36,189 nt of DNA from contig VAWN01000091.1 in the NCBI GenBank assembly GCA_005885555.1, forward strand, positions 1-36,189, given 5' to 3'. The notes below the pieces were generated by a model, which had not been told where the DNA came from, made no database searches, and saw only the letters and a list, made by a program, of their open reading frames with translations. Positions 25,394 to 33,406 of this stretch are shown here, one piece after another. Source of the DNA: Actinomycetota bacterium. Lineage in GTDB: Bacteria > Actinomycetota > Actinomycetes > Mycobacteriales > Micromonosporaceae. Made by a program: the position numbers and the translations under genes. Each line of letters opens with the position of its first letter. Position 1 is the stretch's first letter.

Positions 25394-25424
25394 AAAGGCC
25401 CACGTCTATGATGTGGGCCTTTTT
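25394..25424 (+). terminator. Intrinsic terminator of the tRNA unit
   Basis: AAAGGCCCAC pairs with GTGGGCCTTT around a nine-base loop, five T in all (25420-25424), starting six bases after tRNA-Glu. Confidence 0.9.
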
Positions 25425-25450
25425 GCGTGCTTATGGCATGCAGATCGCCG

Positions 25451-25680
25451 CTATCCCTCGGCTTGGAACGGGCTCATCCGGTCGAGTACCTTCGCTGCCG
25501 CGTCGAGTACCGCGTGCACCTTCGGTAGGTCGCGCGCCGTCTCTTCCGGGGCGAACCTCGACCGGTCATCGACCGGGTACACCGCCTGGTTGCGGCCTCG
25601 CCGCATCCGGTCGAACGGGCGGAGAACCGTCCCGAGTCGAGGGTCGAGCTGCGCCGAGACGGCATCGAGCACGGCTGTTC
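25451..25680 (-). pseudogene. 3' remnant of a HEPN-like protein gene
   Basis: On the minus strand the last ~75 codons before TAG at 25451 read like a real C-terminus: AVSAQLDPRLGTVL, then FDRMRRGRNQAVYPVDD, then ARDLPKVHAVLDAAAKVLDR and MSPFQAEG. The Arg-Asn-x-x-x-Tyr core flanked by helices resembles HEPN-type proteins. Upstream of about 25680 the same frame runs antisense to a transporter fragment and loses protein-like character, so the N-terminal part is missing. The family call is tentative. Confidence 0.5.
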
Positions 25681-25681
25681 G

Positions 25682-26281
25682 GGACCCGCGATCGGCGGTG
25701 TCCTGGTGCAGGTGCTGACCGCACCGTTCGCAGTCGCCGCGGATGCCTTGTCGTTCTTCGGTTCCGCGCTGCTGGTCGGCCGCATCCCGGTCAGCGAAGC
25801 CGCTCCGGCACCGGGCGGCCCGTCGGTTCCGGCGCTGCTGCGCGAGGGGCTCGCGCTGGTGTTCCGGCATCCGGTACAGCGGGCCGCGTTGGGGTGCACC
25901 ACGACCGTCAACTTCTTCAGGTTCATCGCCAACGCGTTGCTGGTCCTGTTCGCCAGCCGCGAACTTCACCTGTCGGCGGGCGCGACCGGTATCGCGCTCG
26001 GCATCGGTTCCCTCGGCGCGGTGGCCGGTGCGGCGCTGGCGCCGCGCGTCTCCCGGCTGATCGGCCTCGGGCGTACCGAGATCCTCGGCACCGTGGTGTT
26101 TCCGGCGCCGCTGGCCGCCATGGCGTTCGCGACCGGCCCGGCGTGGGCGAAGGTCGCCGTACTCGCCGGCGCGGAGCTGGTGTCCAGCACCGGCGTCGTC
26201 GCCGGGGTCGGCGGCACGTTCGCCGCGGTGTGGCTGCTCGCCTCGCCGGTGCGGCGGATCGTCACGTTGGACGAGGCCTGA
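25682..26281 (+). pseudogene. 3' remnant of an MFS transporter gene
   Basis: From GPAIGGVLVQVLTAPFAVAA (25682 on) to the stop at 26279-26281 there are about 200 residues of major-facilitator C-terminal half: ALSFFGSALLVGRI, a cytoplasmic loop, then helices LLVLFASRELHLSAGATG, LGIGSLGAVAGAALAP and VWLLASPVRRIVTLDEA. The N-terminal half (first ~6 helices) is absent; upstream in this frame is unrelated sequence antisense to the HEPN-like remnant. GTG 25706 could in principle start a product, but such a half-transporter is unlikely to work. Confidence 0.75.
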
Positions 26282-26347
26282 TCGGACGGGGCCTGAACAC
26301 GGCGGTGCCCGGTGCGGCGCAGGCCGTACCGGGCGCCGCTCGGTGCG

Positions 26348-27289
26348 TCAGGCGAAGAAGTGGATGGTGCCGTGCAGGGCCGGCGTGCCGCCCTCGCAGT
26401 GCTGCTCGAAGGTGGCGGCGAGCGCCTTCACCGCGCCGGTGGAGTCGGCCACCAGTGCGGTGATGGTGAACGAACCGGTGAGCGTGTTGCAGCCGCGACC
26501 GTCACCGAAGGCGTCCAACCCGGGGTGGCCGGGTTCGCGGAAGGCGGACCGTTGCGCGTCGGTGTAGGTGCCGACGTGCAACTGCTGCCCGACCGGCGGC
26601 GCCAGCTCGATCGTCCAGTTGTCGCGCAGTCCGGACACCGAGTAGGTGACGCCCGCGGTCGTGCCGCTGAGCCCGAAGACGGTCGTGGAGTTGGTGTAGG
26701 ACTTGGAAATCCCGCCCCCGATGAAGTCACCCGGGTCGCTGGTGAACTTGTATGACAACGGGAACGCCCGGTAGCGCACCGTCCCGTTCAGGCGGGGTGC
26801 CGTGGCCGACTCGCAGCGCTGGGTGAAGTGCGCGTCCAGCACCGCGATCGACCCCGACGCGTCCGTCTCGATCTGGTCGATGGTGAACTGGCCGAAAACC
26901 TCGTTGCAGCCCCGGCCGTCGCCGAACACGTCCAGCCCCGGCGACCGGCCGGTGCGGAACGCCGCGCGCTCGGCGTCGCGGTATACCCCCGGGCGCAGGA
27001 CGTCGCCGCGCGGGGCGGCGAGGTTGATGAACCAGAAATCGGCGCCCGACGTCACCGCGACGGTCAGATCCGCGGCCGTGCCGGTGGTGCTGATGGTGGC
27101 CGGCGGCGACTTGTAGGTCGCCTTCTGCCCGGCCCCGATGAAGTCGCCCGGCTCGCTGGTGAACGAGTAGGACGTGGTTGCCGTGGGCGCGGCCCAGGCG
27201 ACCGCGGATGCGACGAGGACGGCCAGGCCGCCGACTACCGCCGCGATGCGTAGCCCGGCCCGAGCCAGGACGCGATTGTGTTCACTCAC
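26348..27289 (-). CDS. Secreted protein made of two tandem ~130-residue repeats
   Basis: A 313-residue protein from GTG 27289, which has GGGGAGG just upstream. An N-terminal signal peptide (basic, then RIAAVVGGLAVLVASAVAWA) is followed by two homologous units. Unit one begins YSFTSEPGDFIGAG and contains LDVFGDGRGCNEVFGQFTI and HFTQRCES. Unit two begins YKFTSDPGDFIGGG and contains LDAFGDGRGCNTLTGSFTI and TFEQHCEG. Each unit keeps one Cys after DGRG and one near its end, probably a disulfide. No enzyme motif, anchor or sortase signal is seen. The family is unrecognised; a carbohydrate- or surface-binding role is only a guess. Confidence 0.85.
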   Translation of the reverse strand: MSEHNRVLARAGLRIAAVVGGLAVLVASAVAWAAPTATTSYSFTSEPGDFIGAGQKATYKSPPATISTTGTAADLTVAVTSGADFWFINLAAPRGDVLRPGVYRDAERAAFRTGRSPGLDVFGDGRGCNEVFGQFTIDQIETDASGSIAVLDAHFTQRCESATAPRLNGTVRYRAFPLSYKFTSDPGDFIGGGISKSYTNSTTVFGLSGTTAGVTYSVSGLRDNWTIELAPPVGQQLHVGTYTDAQRSAFREPGHPGLDAFGDGRGCNTLTGSFTITALVADSTGAVKALAATFEQHCEGGTPALHGTIHFFA

Positions 27290-27394
27290 AAGACCTCCCC
27301 GTGTGATGAAGCGTGACGCCATCGACGTCACACGGAGAGGTTAGTACTCGGGTACGACACTTTGCCGACGCTTTCGCGGGGCGAACGGTGCCGC

Positions 27395-28093
27395 CTAGAG
27401 ACCCGAAAGCCGTTGTCCCGCACGGACCACGGCCATCGCGTGCCGGTCGCCCGGACGGCGGCCCAGCCGCTCGATCGGGCCGGACACGCTGATCGCGGCG
27501 ATCACCCGGCCGGTGCGGTCGCGGATCGGCGCGGACACGCTCGCCACGCCGGCCTCCCGTTCGGCGACGCTCTGCGCCCAACCCCGTCGCCGTACCTCGG
27601 CGAGCGTGCGTCCGGTGAACCTACACCGGGGCAGCAACGGCATCACCGCTTCCGGCGGCTCCCAGGCCAGCAGCACCTGTGCCGCCGAGCCGGCCGTCAT
27701 CGGTAGGACGGCACCGACCGGTACCGTGTCGCGAAGCCCGCTCGCGCGCTCGGCGGCGGCGACGCAGATCCGTTCGTCGGCGCGCCGCAGGTACAGCTGG
27801 GCGCTTTCGCCGGTGGCGTCGCGCAGCGCGGACAGCATCGGTGCGGCGGCGCTCAACAGGACATCCGGCGCGGCGTTGGCCAACTCGCCCAGCCGCGGGC
27901 CGGGGCGCCAGCGGCCCTGTTGGTCGCGGACCAGTATGCGGTGGATCTCCAGCGCCTGGGCCAGCCGGTGGGCCGTGGCGCGCGGAAGCTTGGTCCGCTC
28001 CACCAGTTCGGCCAGGCTGGCACCGTCGACACAGGCGGCAAGAATGACGACCGCCTTGTCGAGGACGCCGACACCGCTCATACTGTGTCCCAT
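27395..28093 (-). CDS. ndgR: IclR-family regulator NdgR (AreB) controlling leuCD
   Basis: A 232-residue protein if started at ATG 28093; ATG 28081 (MSGVGVLDKA) and 28105 are alternatives. The N-terminal winged helix has LAELVERTKLPRATAHRLAQ. The effector domain has GESAQLYLRRADERICVAAA, ASGLRDTVPVGAVLPMTAGS, RRRGWAQSVAEREAGVASVS and VISVSGPIERL-type ending, closely like Streptomyces NdgR as I remember it. NdgR binds the leuC upstream region and responds to amino acids. A promoter placed to begin transcription at or next to ATG 28093 supports a leaderless message. It is divergent from leuC with 37 bases between starts. Confidence 0.92.
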   Translation of the reverse strand: MGHSMSGVGVLDKAVVILAACVDGASLAELVERTKLPRATAHRLAQALEIHRILVRDQQGRWRPGPRLGELANAAPDVLLSAAAPMLSALRDATGESAQLYLRRADERICVAAAERASGLRDTVPVGAVLPMTAGSAAQVLLAWEPPEAVMPLLPRCRFTGRTLAEVRRRGWAQSVAEREAGVASVSAPIRDRTGRVIAAISVSGPIERLGRRPGDRHAMAVVRAGQRLSGL

Positions 28094-28129
28094 AAAGCGA
28101 AACATACCTCCCAGAATTTAGGATGTCCA
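28056..28129. promoter_or_regulatory. Divergent ndgR and leuC promoters with candidate operator
   Basis: Toward leuC: TTGTCG (28056-28061), 17 bases, CATACT (28079-28084), inside the ndgR 5' end. Toward ndgR on the minus strand: TGGACA (28129-28124), 17 bases, TATGTT (28106-28101). The imperfect palindrome CCAGAATTTAGG (28111-28122) lies within the ndgR promoter spacer and 27 bases downstream of the leuC -10. A regulator bound there could act on both genes. Assigned by pattern only. Confidence 0.45.
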
Positions 28130-28130
28130 G

Positions 28131-29546
28131 ATGGTGGGAGCAGCCCCACGGCGAACCCTGGCCGAGAAGGTCTGGGACGCGCACGTCGTACGGTCGGCCG
28201 ACGGCGAGCCGGACCTGTTGTACATCGACCTGCATCTCGTTCACGAGGTGACCAGCCCGCAGGCGTTCGACGGCCTGCGCCTGGCCGGCCGCAGCGTGCG
28301 CCGTCCCGACCTGACGATCGCGACCGAAGACCACAACACCCCGACCGACAACCTGTTCACGATCGCCGACCCGGTGTCCCGCACGCAGATCGAGACGCTG
28401 CGCAAGAACTGCGCCGACTTCGGCATCAAGCTGCACTCGCTGGGCGATGCCGAGCAGGGGATCGTGCACGTGCTGGGACCGCAGGTCGGGTTGACCCAGC
28501 CGGGCCTGACCATCGTGTGCGGCGACTCGCACACCGCCACGCACGGCGCGTTCGGCGCGCTGGCGTTCGGGATCGGCACCAGCGAGGTGGAGCACGTCCT
28601 GGCGACCCAGACGCTGCCGCAGGCACGGCCGAAGACCATGGCGGTCAACGTGGTCGGCGCGCTCGCCCCGGGGGTGACCGCCAAGGACCTGATCCTCGCG
28701 CTCATCGCCCAGGTGGGTACCGGAGCCGGCCGCGGCCACATCGTGGAATACCGCGGCGAGGCCATCCGCAGGCTCTCCATGGAGGGCCGGATGACCATCT
28801 CCAACATGTCGATCGAATGGGGCGCCCGGGCCGGGATGATCGCGCCGGACGAGACCACGTTCGCCTACCTCAAGGGCCGGCCCTACGCGCCGAAGGGCGC
28901 CGAGTGGGACGCCGCCCTGGAGTACTGGCGCGGTCTGGTCACCGACGAGGGCGCGACCTTCGACACCGAGGTGACCCTCGACGCCGACCGGATCACGCCG
29001 TTCGTCACATGGGGCACCAACCCGGGACAGGGCGTACCGCTCGACGGCGCGGTACCCGACCCGGCCGGCTTCGGCACCGACGCCGAGCGCACCTCGGCGG
29101 CGAAGGCGTTGGAGTACATGGCGCTCGCGGCCGGTACCCCGATGCGCGACATCACCGTCGACGTGGTGTTCGTCGGCTCGTGCACCAACGGCCGGCTGGA
29201 GGATCTGCGCGCCGCCGCTGAAGTGCTGCGCGGGCACCAGGTCGCCGACGGGGTACGCATGCTCGTGGTACCGGGATCGGCCGCGGTACGGGCGGCGGCC
29301 GAGCGCGAGGGTCTGCACGAGGTCTTCACCGCCGCCGGTGCCGAATGGCGCTTTGCCGGCTGCTCGATGTGCCTGGGCATGAACCCGGACACGCTCAAGC
29401 CCGGCCAGCGCAGCGCCTCCACGTCCAACCGCAACTTCGAGGGCCGGCAGGGCAAGGGCGGGCGCACGCATCTGGTCTCGCCACCCGTCGCCGCGGCGAC
29501 CGCCGTCCTGGGCCACCTCGCCGCACCGGCCGACCTGAAAGGCTGA
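28131..29546 (+). CDS. leuC: 3-isopropylmalate dehydratase large subunit
   Basis: LeuC with LeuD isomerises 2- to 3-isopropylmalate, and citramalate to 3-methylmalate in the CimA route. The protein is 471 residues, standard length. It is an aconitase-fold protein with the three [4Fe-4S] ligands visible: Cys351 in VGSCTNG and Cys411 and Cys414 in [17 protein letters not shown] near residue 64, [20 protein letters not shown] and [12 protein letters not shown] are also present. AGGA lies eight bases before the ATG. leuD follows after six bases. Confidence 0.97.
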   Translation: MVGAAPRRTLAEKVWDAHVVRSADGEPDLLYIDLHLVHEVTSPQAFDGLRLAGRSVRRPDLTIATEDHNTPTDNLFTIADPVSRTQIETLRKNCADFGIKLHSLGDAEQGIVHVLGPQVGLTQPGLTIVCGDSHTATHGAFGALAFGIGTSEVEHVLATQTLPQARPKTMAVNVVGALAPGVTAKDLILALIAQVGTGAGRGHIVEYRGEAIRRLSMEGRMTISNMSIEWGARAGMIAPDETTFAYLKGRPYAPKGAEWDAALEYWRGLVTDEGATFDTEVTLDADRITPFVTWGTNPGQGVPLDGAVPDPAGFGTDAERTSAAKALEYMALAAGTPMRDITVDVVFVGSCTNGRLEDLRAAAEVLRGHQVADGVRMLVVPGSAAVRAAAEREGLHEVFTAAGAEWRFAGCSMCLGMNPDTLKPGQRSASTSNRNFEGRQGKGGRTHLVSPPVAAATAVLGHLAAPADLKG

Positions 29547-29552
29547 GCGCAC

Positions 29553-30143
29553 ATGGAGAAGTTCACCGTCCACACCGGTACCGCCGTGCCGCTGCGCCGG
29601 TCCAACGTGGACACCGACCAGATCATCCCGGCGGTGTACCTCAAGCGGGTCACCCGGTCCGGCTTCGAGGACGGGCTGTTCCGCTCGTGGCGCGACGCCG
29701 ATCCCGGGTTCGTGCTCAACGATCCCCGCTACACGGGTGCCTCGATTCTGGTGGCCGGCCCGGAGTTCGGCACCGGCTCCTCGCGGGAGCACGCGGTATG
29801 GGCGCTGCGCGACTGGGGGTTCAAGGCGGTGCTGTCGCCGCGGTTCGGGGACATCTTCCGCGGCAACGCGCTCAAGGAAGGGCTCCTGCCGGTCGAGCTC
29901 GACACCGCCACGATCGAGACGCTGTGGGCCGCGGTGCAGGCCGATCCGGGCCTTGCGGTAACGGTTGACCTGGACCGGCGGGAGGTACGCACAGCGGCCG
30001 GTACCTGGCCGTTCCCGCTCGACGACTTCAGCCGCTGGCGGTTGCTGGAAGGTCTGGACGACATCGGCCTGACCCTGCGCCACGACGACCTGATCACCGC
30101 CTACGAGAGCCGGCGCCCCGCCTTCAAGCCGGTCGTCGCCTGA
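29553..30143 (+). CDS. leuD: 3-isopropylmalate dehydratase small subunit
   Basis: The swivelling small subunit of the isomerase, 196 residues. It has [20 protein letters not shown] at the N-terminus and the phosphate/substrate-binding loop [17 protein letters not shown] (~residues 69-85), then [16 protein letters not shown]. The C-terminal [10 protein letters not shown] ending is typical. It is the second gene of leuCD, and a strong hairpin follows the stop. Confidence 0.97.
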   Translation: MEKFTVHTGTAVPLRRSNVDTDQIIPAVYLKRVTRSGFEDGLFRSWRDADPGFVLNDPRYTGASILVAGPEFGTGSSREHAVWALRDWGFKAVLSPRFGDIFRGNALKEGLLPVELDTATIETLWAAVQADPGLAVTVDLDRREVRTAAGTWPFPLDDFSRWRLLEGLDDIGLTLRHDDLITAYESRRPAFKPVVA

Positions 30144-30157
30144 TCCGCAAACCCCGG

Positions 30158-30191
30158 AACTCCCCCGGATCCTCGTCCGACCGGGGGAGTT
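30158..30191 (+). terminator. Hairpin terminator after leuD
   Basis: AACTCCCCCGG (30158-30168) pairs with CCGGGGGAGTT (30181-30191) around a 12-base loop, 15 bases after the leuD stop; only a short T tract follows. Confidence 0.75.
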
Positions 30192-30314
30192 TCCGTTACG
30201 ACACAAGGACTTTTTTCGCCGAGATGTTTGTGCTTTGCCGTCACAGGGCATACCGTGCGCGCAGAATGGCCGCGTCCGGCCAGACAACGCACCATTGTGT
30301 TCGGGAGGGTAGTT

Positions 30315-30863
30315 GTGAACAAGGCTGAGCTCATTGACGCGCTCGCGGCCCGTTTGGGAGACAAGAAGTCGGCGTCGTCGGCGCTCGACGCGGTACTCGC
30401 CGAGATCCAGACGGCGGTGACCAAGGGCGACCGGGTGGCGATCACCGGCTTCGGTGTCTTCGAGAAGCGTGTGCGGGCCGCACGCACCGCGAGAAATCCG
30501 CGCACCGGCGAGTCGGTGAAAGTGAAGAAGACCTCGGTACCGGCGTTCCGGCCGGGCCAGAGCTTCAAGGAGCAGGTCGCCAGCGGCAAGGTCGCCAAGG
30601 CGGCGGCGAAGAAGACGACCTCGGCGGCGAAGAAGACCACCGCGGCCAAGGCCACCAAGACGACGGCGGCCAAGGCCACCAAGACGACGGCCGCCAAGAC
30701 CACGCGCGCGGCCAAGTCGACGGCCACCAAGGCGCCGGCCCGCAAGACCGCGGCCAAGACGACGCGTGCGGCGGCGACGCCGACGCGCCGCACCGCCACG
30801 GCGACGGCCACCGCCGCCAAGCCCGCCGCGCGGAAGGCGCCGGCCCGCAAGGCCGCCCGCTGA
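30315..30863 (+). CDS. hup: HU-family nucleoid protein with long Lys/Ala/Thr tail
   Basis: A 182-residue protein from GTG 30315, with GGGAGG seven bases upstream. Residues 1-90 are a full HU domain ([40 protein letters not shown] with the Pro-tipped DNA-binding arm). Residues ~95-182 are a histone H1-like tail of repeated K-x-T-x-A-A-K units (TTAAKATK occurs in tandem), rich in Lys, Ala, Thr and later Arg. This matches actinobacterial HupS/HupB, whose tail stabilises DNA binding. It follows leuCD as in Mycobacterium and Streptomyces, and is convergent with mutT1. Confidence 0.96.
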   Translation: MNKAELIDALAARLGDKKSASSALDAVLAEIQTAVTKGDRVAITGFGVFEKRVRAARTARNPRTGESVKVKKTSVPAFRPGQSFKEQVASGKVAKAAAKKTTSAAKKTTAAKATKTTAAKATKTTAAKTTRAAKSTATKAPARKTAAKTTRAAATPTRRTATATATAAKPAARKAPARKAAR

Positions 30864-30881
30864 AGTAGATCGGCACACCAT

Positions 30882-30916
30882 CCGGTGGCGCCCGCCAGCA
30901 CGGCGGGCGCCACCGG
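30882..30916 (+). terminator. 15-bp perfect hairpin after hup
   Basis: CCGGTGGCGCCCGCC (30882-30896) pairs exactly with GGCGGGCGCCACCGG (30902-30916) around AGCAC. It lies between the convergent hup and mutT1 genes and could serve both. Just after it a short tandem repeat (GCTGCGCGCGCCCT twice) fills the gap to mutT1. Confidence 0.75.
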
Positions 30917-30972
30917 CGTTTGCCGGCTGCGCGCCCCGCTGCGCGCGCCCTGCTGCGCGCGCCCTGCTGTGC

Positions 30973-31854
30973 TCAGGCTTCCAGGCGGTCGGCGCCCAGC
31001 ACGGAGTCGCCGGCCCAGGCCAGCAACCAGCCGGTACCCTTCGGCGTCTGGAACTCCTCGGCACTGCCCGCCTGTGCCGGCCGCAACCGGCGCAGCAACG
31101 GCGGAATCACCTTGCCCTGGCTGCAGACCGCCGTCGAACCGCCCTCGGCGGCCAGTGTCCGCAGGGCGGCCTCGGCGCCGGCGAGCCCGTCGGGGGCGTC
31201 CTCGTCGAAGGCGCCGTCCACCTTCACCGGCAGGCCCAGCAGTTCCGCGAGCGAGGCCAGCGTTTCCCGGCACCGCAACGGGGTGGCCGAGACGAGCCGG
31301 TCCGGCGGTACCGCCGACAGCGCCCCGGTCAGCCGCGCCACCTGTTCGTGCCCGACGGTGTCCAGCGGCCGCAGCCGGTCGGGACCGTGCCAGGCGTGCT
31401 GGGTACCGGCGCGGGCGTGCCGGATCAGCCACACCTCGGCGGTGATCCGGGGAAGCTTCGCGAACGCGGCGACCACCCCCCGGTCGTGCTTGTAGCTCAG
31501 GGCACCGGGTGCGTCGGACAGGGGTACCCAGCGCACCTCCGCGATCTCGTCGTCGGGTTCCCGGCCGGCGTCGAAGCGCACCCGCATCGACCAGAAGTCC
31601 ACGACCTTCTCGACATCGGGTTCGCCGGTGAGGTACCGGATCGTCGGCAGCCGTACCTGTGGCACGCACGTGAGGCCGGTCTCCTCGCGAACCTCGCGCG
31701 CCGCGGCGGCGATCGGCGGCTCGTGCCGCTCCAGCTTGCCCTTGGGCAACGTCCAGTCGCCGTACCGCGGCCGGTACACCAGACAGATCTCGACCCCCGA
31801 CGGACCGGACCGCCACGGCACCCCGCCCGCGGCGCGAACCTCGCGCAACCTCAC
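30973..31854 (-). CDS. mutT1: MutT1-like Nudix hydrolase fused to a histidine phosphatase domain
   Basis: A 293-residue protein from GTG 31854, coupled to the stop of the upstream CHAD gene (GTGA). The N-terminal Nudix domain has the complete Nudix box, GKLERHEPPIAAAAREVREE-TG (~residues 39-61). The C-terminal histidine-phosphatase domain carries the RHG-type motif LIRHARAG (~residue 140), then SATPLRCRETL. The two-domain layout matches mycobacterial MutT1, which degrades 8-oxo-GTP/dGTP and diadenosine polyphosphates. Position between hup and ppk is the same as in Mycobacterium. Confidence 0.9.
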   Translation of the reverse strand: MRLREVRAAGGVPWRSGPSGVEICLVYRPRYGDWTLPKGKLERHEPPIAAAAREVREETGLTCVPQVRLPTIRYLTGEPDVEKVVDFWSMRVRFDAGREPDDEIAEVRWVPLSDAPGALSYKHDRGVVAAFAKLPRITAEVWLIRHARAGTQHAWHGPDRLRPLDTVGHEQVARLTGALSAVPPDRLVSATPLRCRETLASLAELLGLPVKVDGAFDEDAPDGLAGAEAALRTLAAEGGSTAVCSQGKVIPPLLRRLRPAQAGSAEEFQTPKGTGWLLAWAGDSVLGADRLEA

Positions 31855-33383
31855 GGCAACCACCCCGTCAGCCGGTGGCGGTCGGTGCGTGCCCACACCG
31901 CCGGGAAGCCTGCGCGCGCCCGGCGTACCGCCTCCCTCTCGCGTTCGTAGAGCCGGCCCGCGGTGACCGCGAGCGCGTGGTCGTCCGGGTCGGCGTGCGC
32001 GATCGACAGCCACGTCTGCGCGGCGACGGCGGCGTCCTGGTGCTCGCCGATCTGGCCCTGCACATCGGCGATCGCCTTGGCCAGTTCGACCGCCGGCCCG
32101 TCGAGTACCGCGGCGACCGCCTCCGTCGCGTAGCGCGCCCGCTTGGCGCGGATGCGCACCTCGTGCCACTCCTCGTCCGGCGCCAGCGGGTCGAGGTGCC
32201 CGGCCCCGGAGATCCCGTCCGAGCCGAACGCCAGCTCCCGCCAGGGTTTCGCGACGAGCCGCGGCAGCAGTTCCCGGGCCGGTTGCGCGGCCCGGCCGGT
32301 CAGCAACCGGGGCGCCGCCGCGGCGGCGACGAGATGGTCGAGCAGCACGCGGTACCGTTCGCTGCGCAGCGCCACGTCCAGCGCGGTGAGCGCCTCCTCG
32401 TGCCGCGCCGCGAGATCGGCGTCCATCCGGGCCACCGCCGCGTTGTCGAGCGGCGCGAGCGGATCGGCCGCGGCCGTGCGGCGCAGCCGGTCCCGCAGCA
32501 CCTCCGCGTCGCGCGCCGCACCCAGCTTGTCGGCCAGCCACGACAGCTCCACGCGTAACCCGTTGGCCCACAAGGCATCCAGTACCGGGCGGAAGGTGCG
32601 CAGGTCGGTGCGCAGCCGCCGGACGCCGACGCGCATCTGGTGTACCGCGGTGTCCCCGTCGGGTAGCGGCTCGCGCAGCCGCACCAGCGGGTCGTACGCG
32701 AGCATCCGCGCGATGTCCGCCCGTACCGCCCGGGTCAGCACGTCGCCCGCGCTCGCCTTGCGCGGCAGCTGCGCCGCCGGCGGGGTCAGGTCGGGCGGCG
32801 GCAGCGGCCCGAGCGCCCGCAGGTGCTTGGCGACGAACTCGCCGCGGCCGTTGGCGCCGGCCGCGTACAGCGCCTCGCCGACCCGGTCGAGCAACCTGCG
32901 CCCGCCGTCGCGCCGTTCGACCTCGATCTCGCGGAACTTGAACCGCACCTTCTGCCCGTCGAGCACCGCGACGCTGTCGTCGTCGAGCTCGGCGAGCAGC
33001 CGGCCGTCTGCGTCGCGCAGTTCGTAGCTGCGCCGGGTGGTGCGCAGTACCGCGGCGGGTGCCAGTGCGTCGCCTCGGGTGTACGCGGTCACCAGCTCGA
33101 CCAGTTCGGCCGGAATCATCGACGGGGCACCGGTGCGGGAGATCTCGTGCCGTACCCCGGCCACGTCGGTCGGCAGCTTCACCGTCCACGGCGCCGCGTC
33201 ACCGCGCCGGTACCGCAGGGAGGCGCCGGCCCGCGCGAGCCGCCGGTCGGCGGTGTCGTAGTAGGTGGCCCGGAGCCGGACCGGCGCGAGCGTGACAACC
33301 TCGCCACCGTCGGGTACGCAGCCGCTCAGGTCCGGTACCCCGAACCGGGCGTCGACCGCGTACTTGCGCTCCTCCTCCAGCAT
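31851..33383 (-). CDS. CYTH-CHAD domain protein (polyphosphate-associated)
   Basis: A 510-residue protein. The N-terminal CYTH domain (~1-200) opens with the signature EEERKYAV (an E-x-E-x-K type metal/phosphate tunnel) and has LRYRRGDAAPWTVKLP and RVGEALYAAGANGRGEFVAK. The C-terminal CHAD domain (~225-510) has the conserved His and Arg helices, DTAVHQMRVGVRRLRTDLRT and RIRAKRARYATEAVA, which in known CHAD proteins bind inorganic polyphosphate. Located between ppk1 and mutT1 on one strand, it probably acts on or binds polyphosphate; whether the CYTH part is catalytic is unknown. Confidence 0.92.
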   Translation of the reverse strand: MLEEERKYAVDARFGVPDLSGCVPDGGEVVTLAPVRLRATYYDTADRRLARAGASLRYRRGDAAPWTVKLPTDVAGVRHEISRTGAPSMIPAELVELVTAYTRGDALAPAAVLRTTRRSYELRDADGRLLAELDDDSVAVLDGQKVRFKFREIEVERRDGGRRLLDRVGEALYAAGANGRGEFVAKHLRALGPLPPPDLTPPAAQLPRKASAGDVLTRAVRADIARMLAYDPLVRLREPLPDGDTAVHQMRVGVRRLRTDLRTFRPVLDALWANGLRVELSWLADKLGAARDAEVLRDRLRRTAAADPLAPLDNAAVARMDADLAARHEEALTALDVALRSERYRVLLDHLVAAAAAPRLLTGRAAQPARELLPRLVAKPWRELAFGSDGISGAGHLDPLAPDEEWHEVRIRAKRARYATEAVAAVLDGPAVELAKAIADVQGQIGEHQDAAVAAQTWLSIAHADPDDHALAVTAGRLYEREREAVRRARAGFPAVWARTDRHRLTGWLP

Positions 33384-33406
33384 CTGCGCAGCCTAGCGCG
33401 CCAGGG

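Noticed and set aside
25176-25718. Plus-strand open frame running through both tRNA genes
   Set aside because: It crosses two clear tRNAs and a terminator and has no protein-like features.
27621-31064. Very long minus-strand open frame (over 1,100 codons) antisense to leuC, leuD and hup
   Set aside because: It is the mirror of high-GC codon bias: Arg/Gly/His-rich, no domain pattern, while the plus strand holds three well-known genes.
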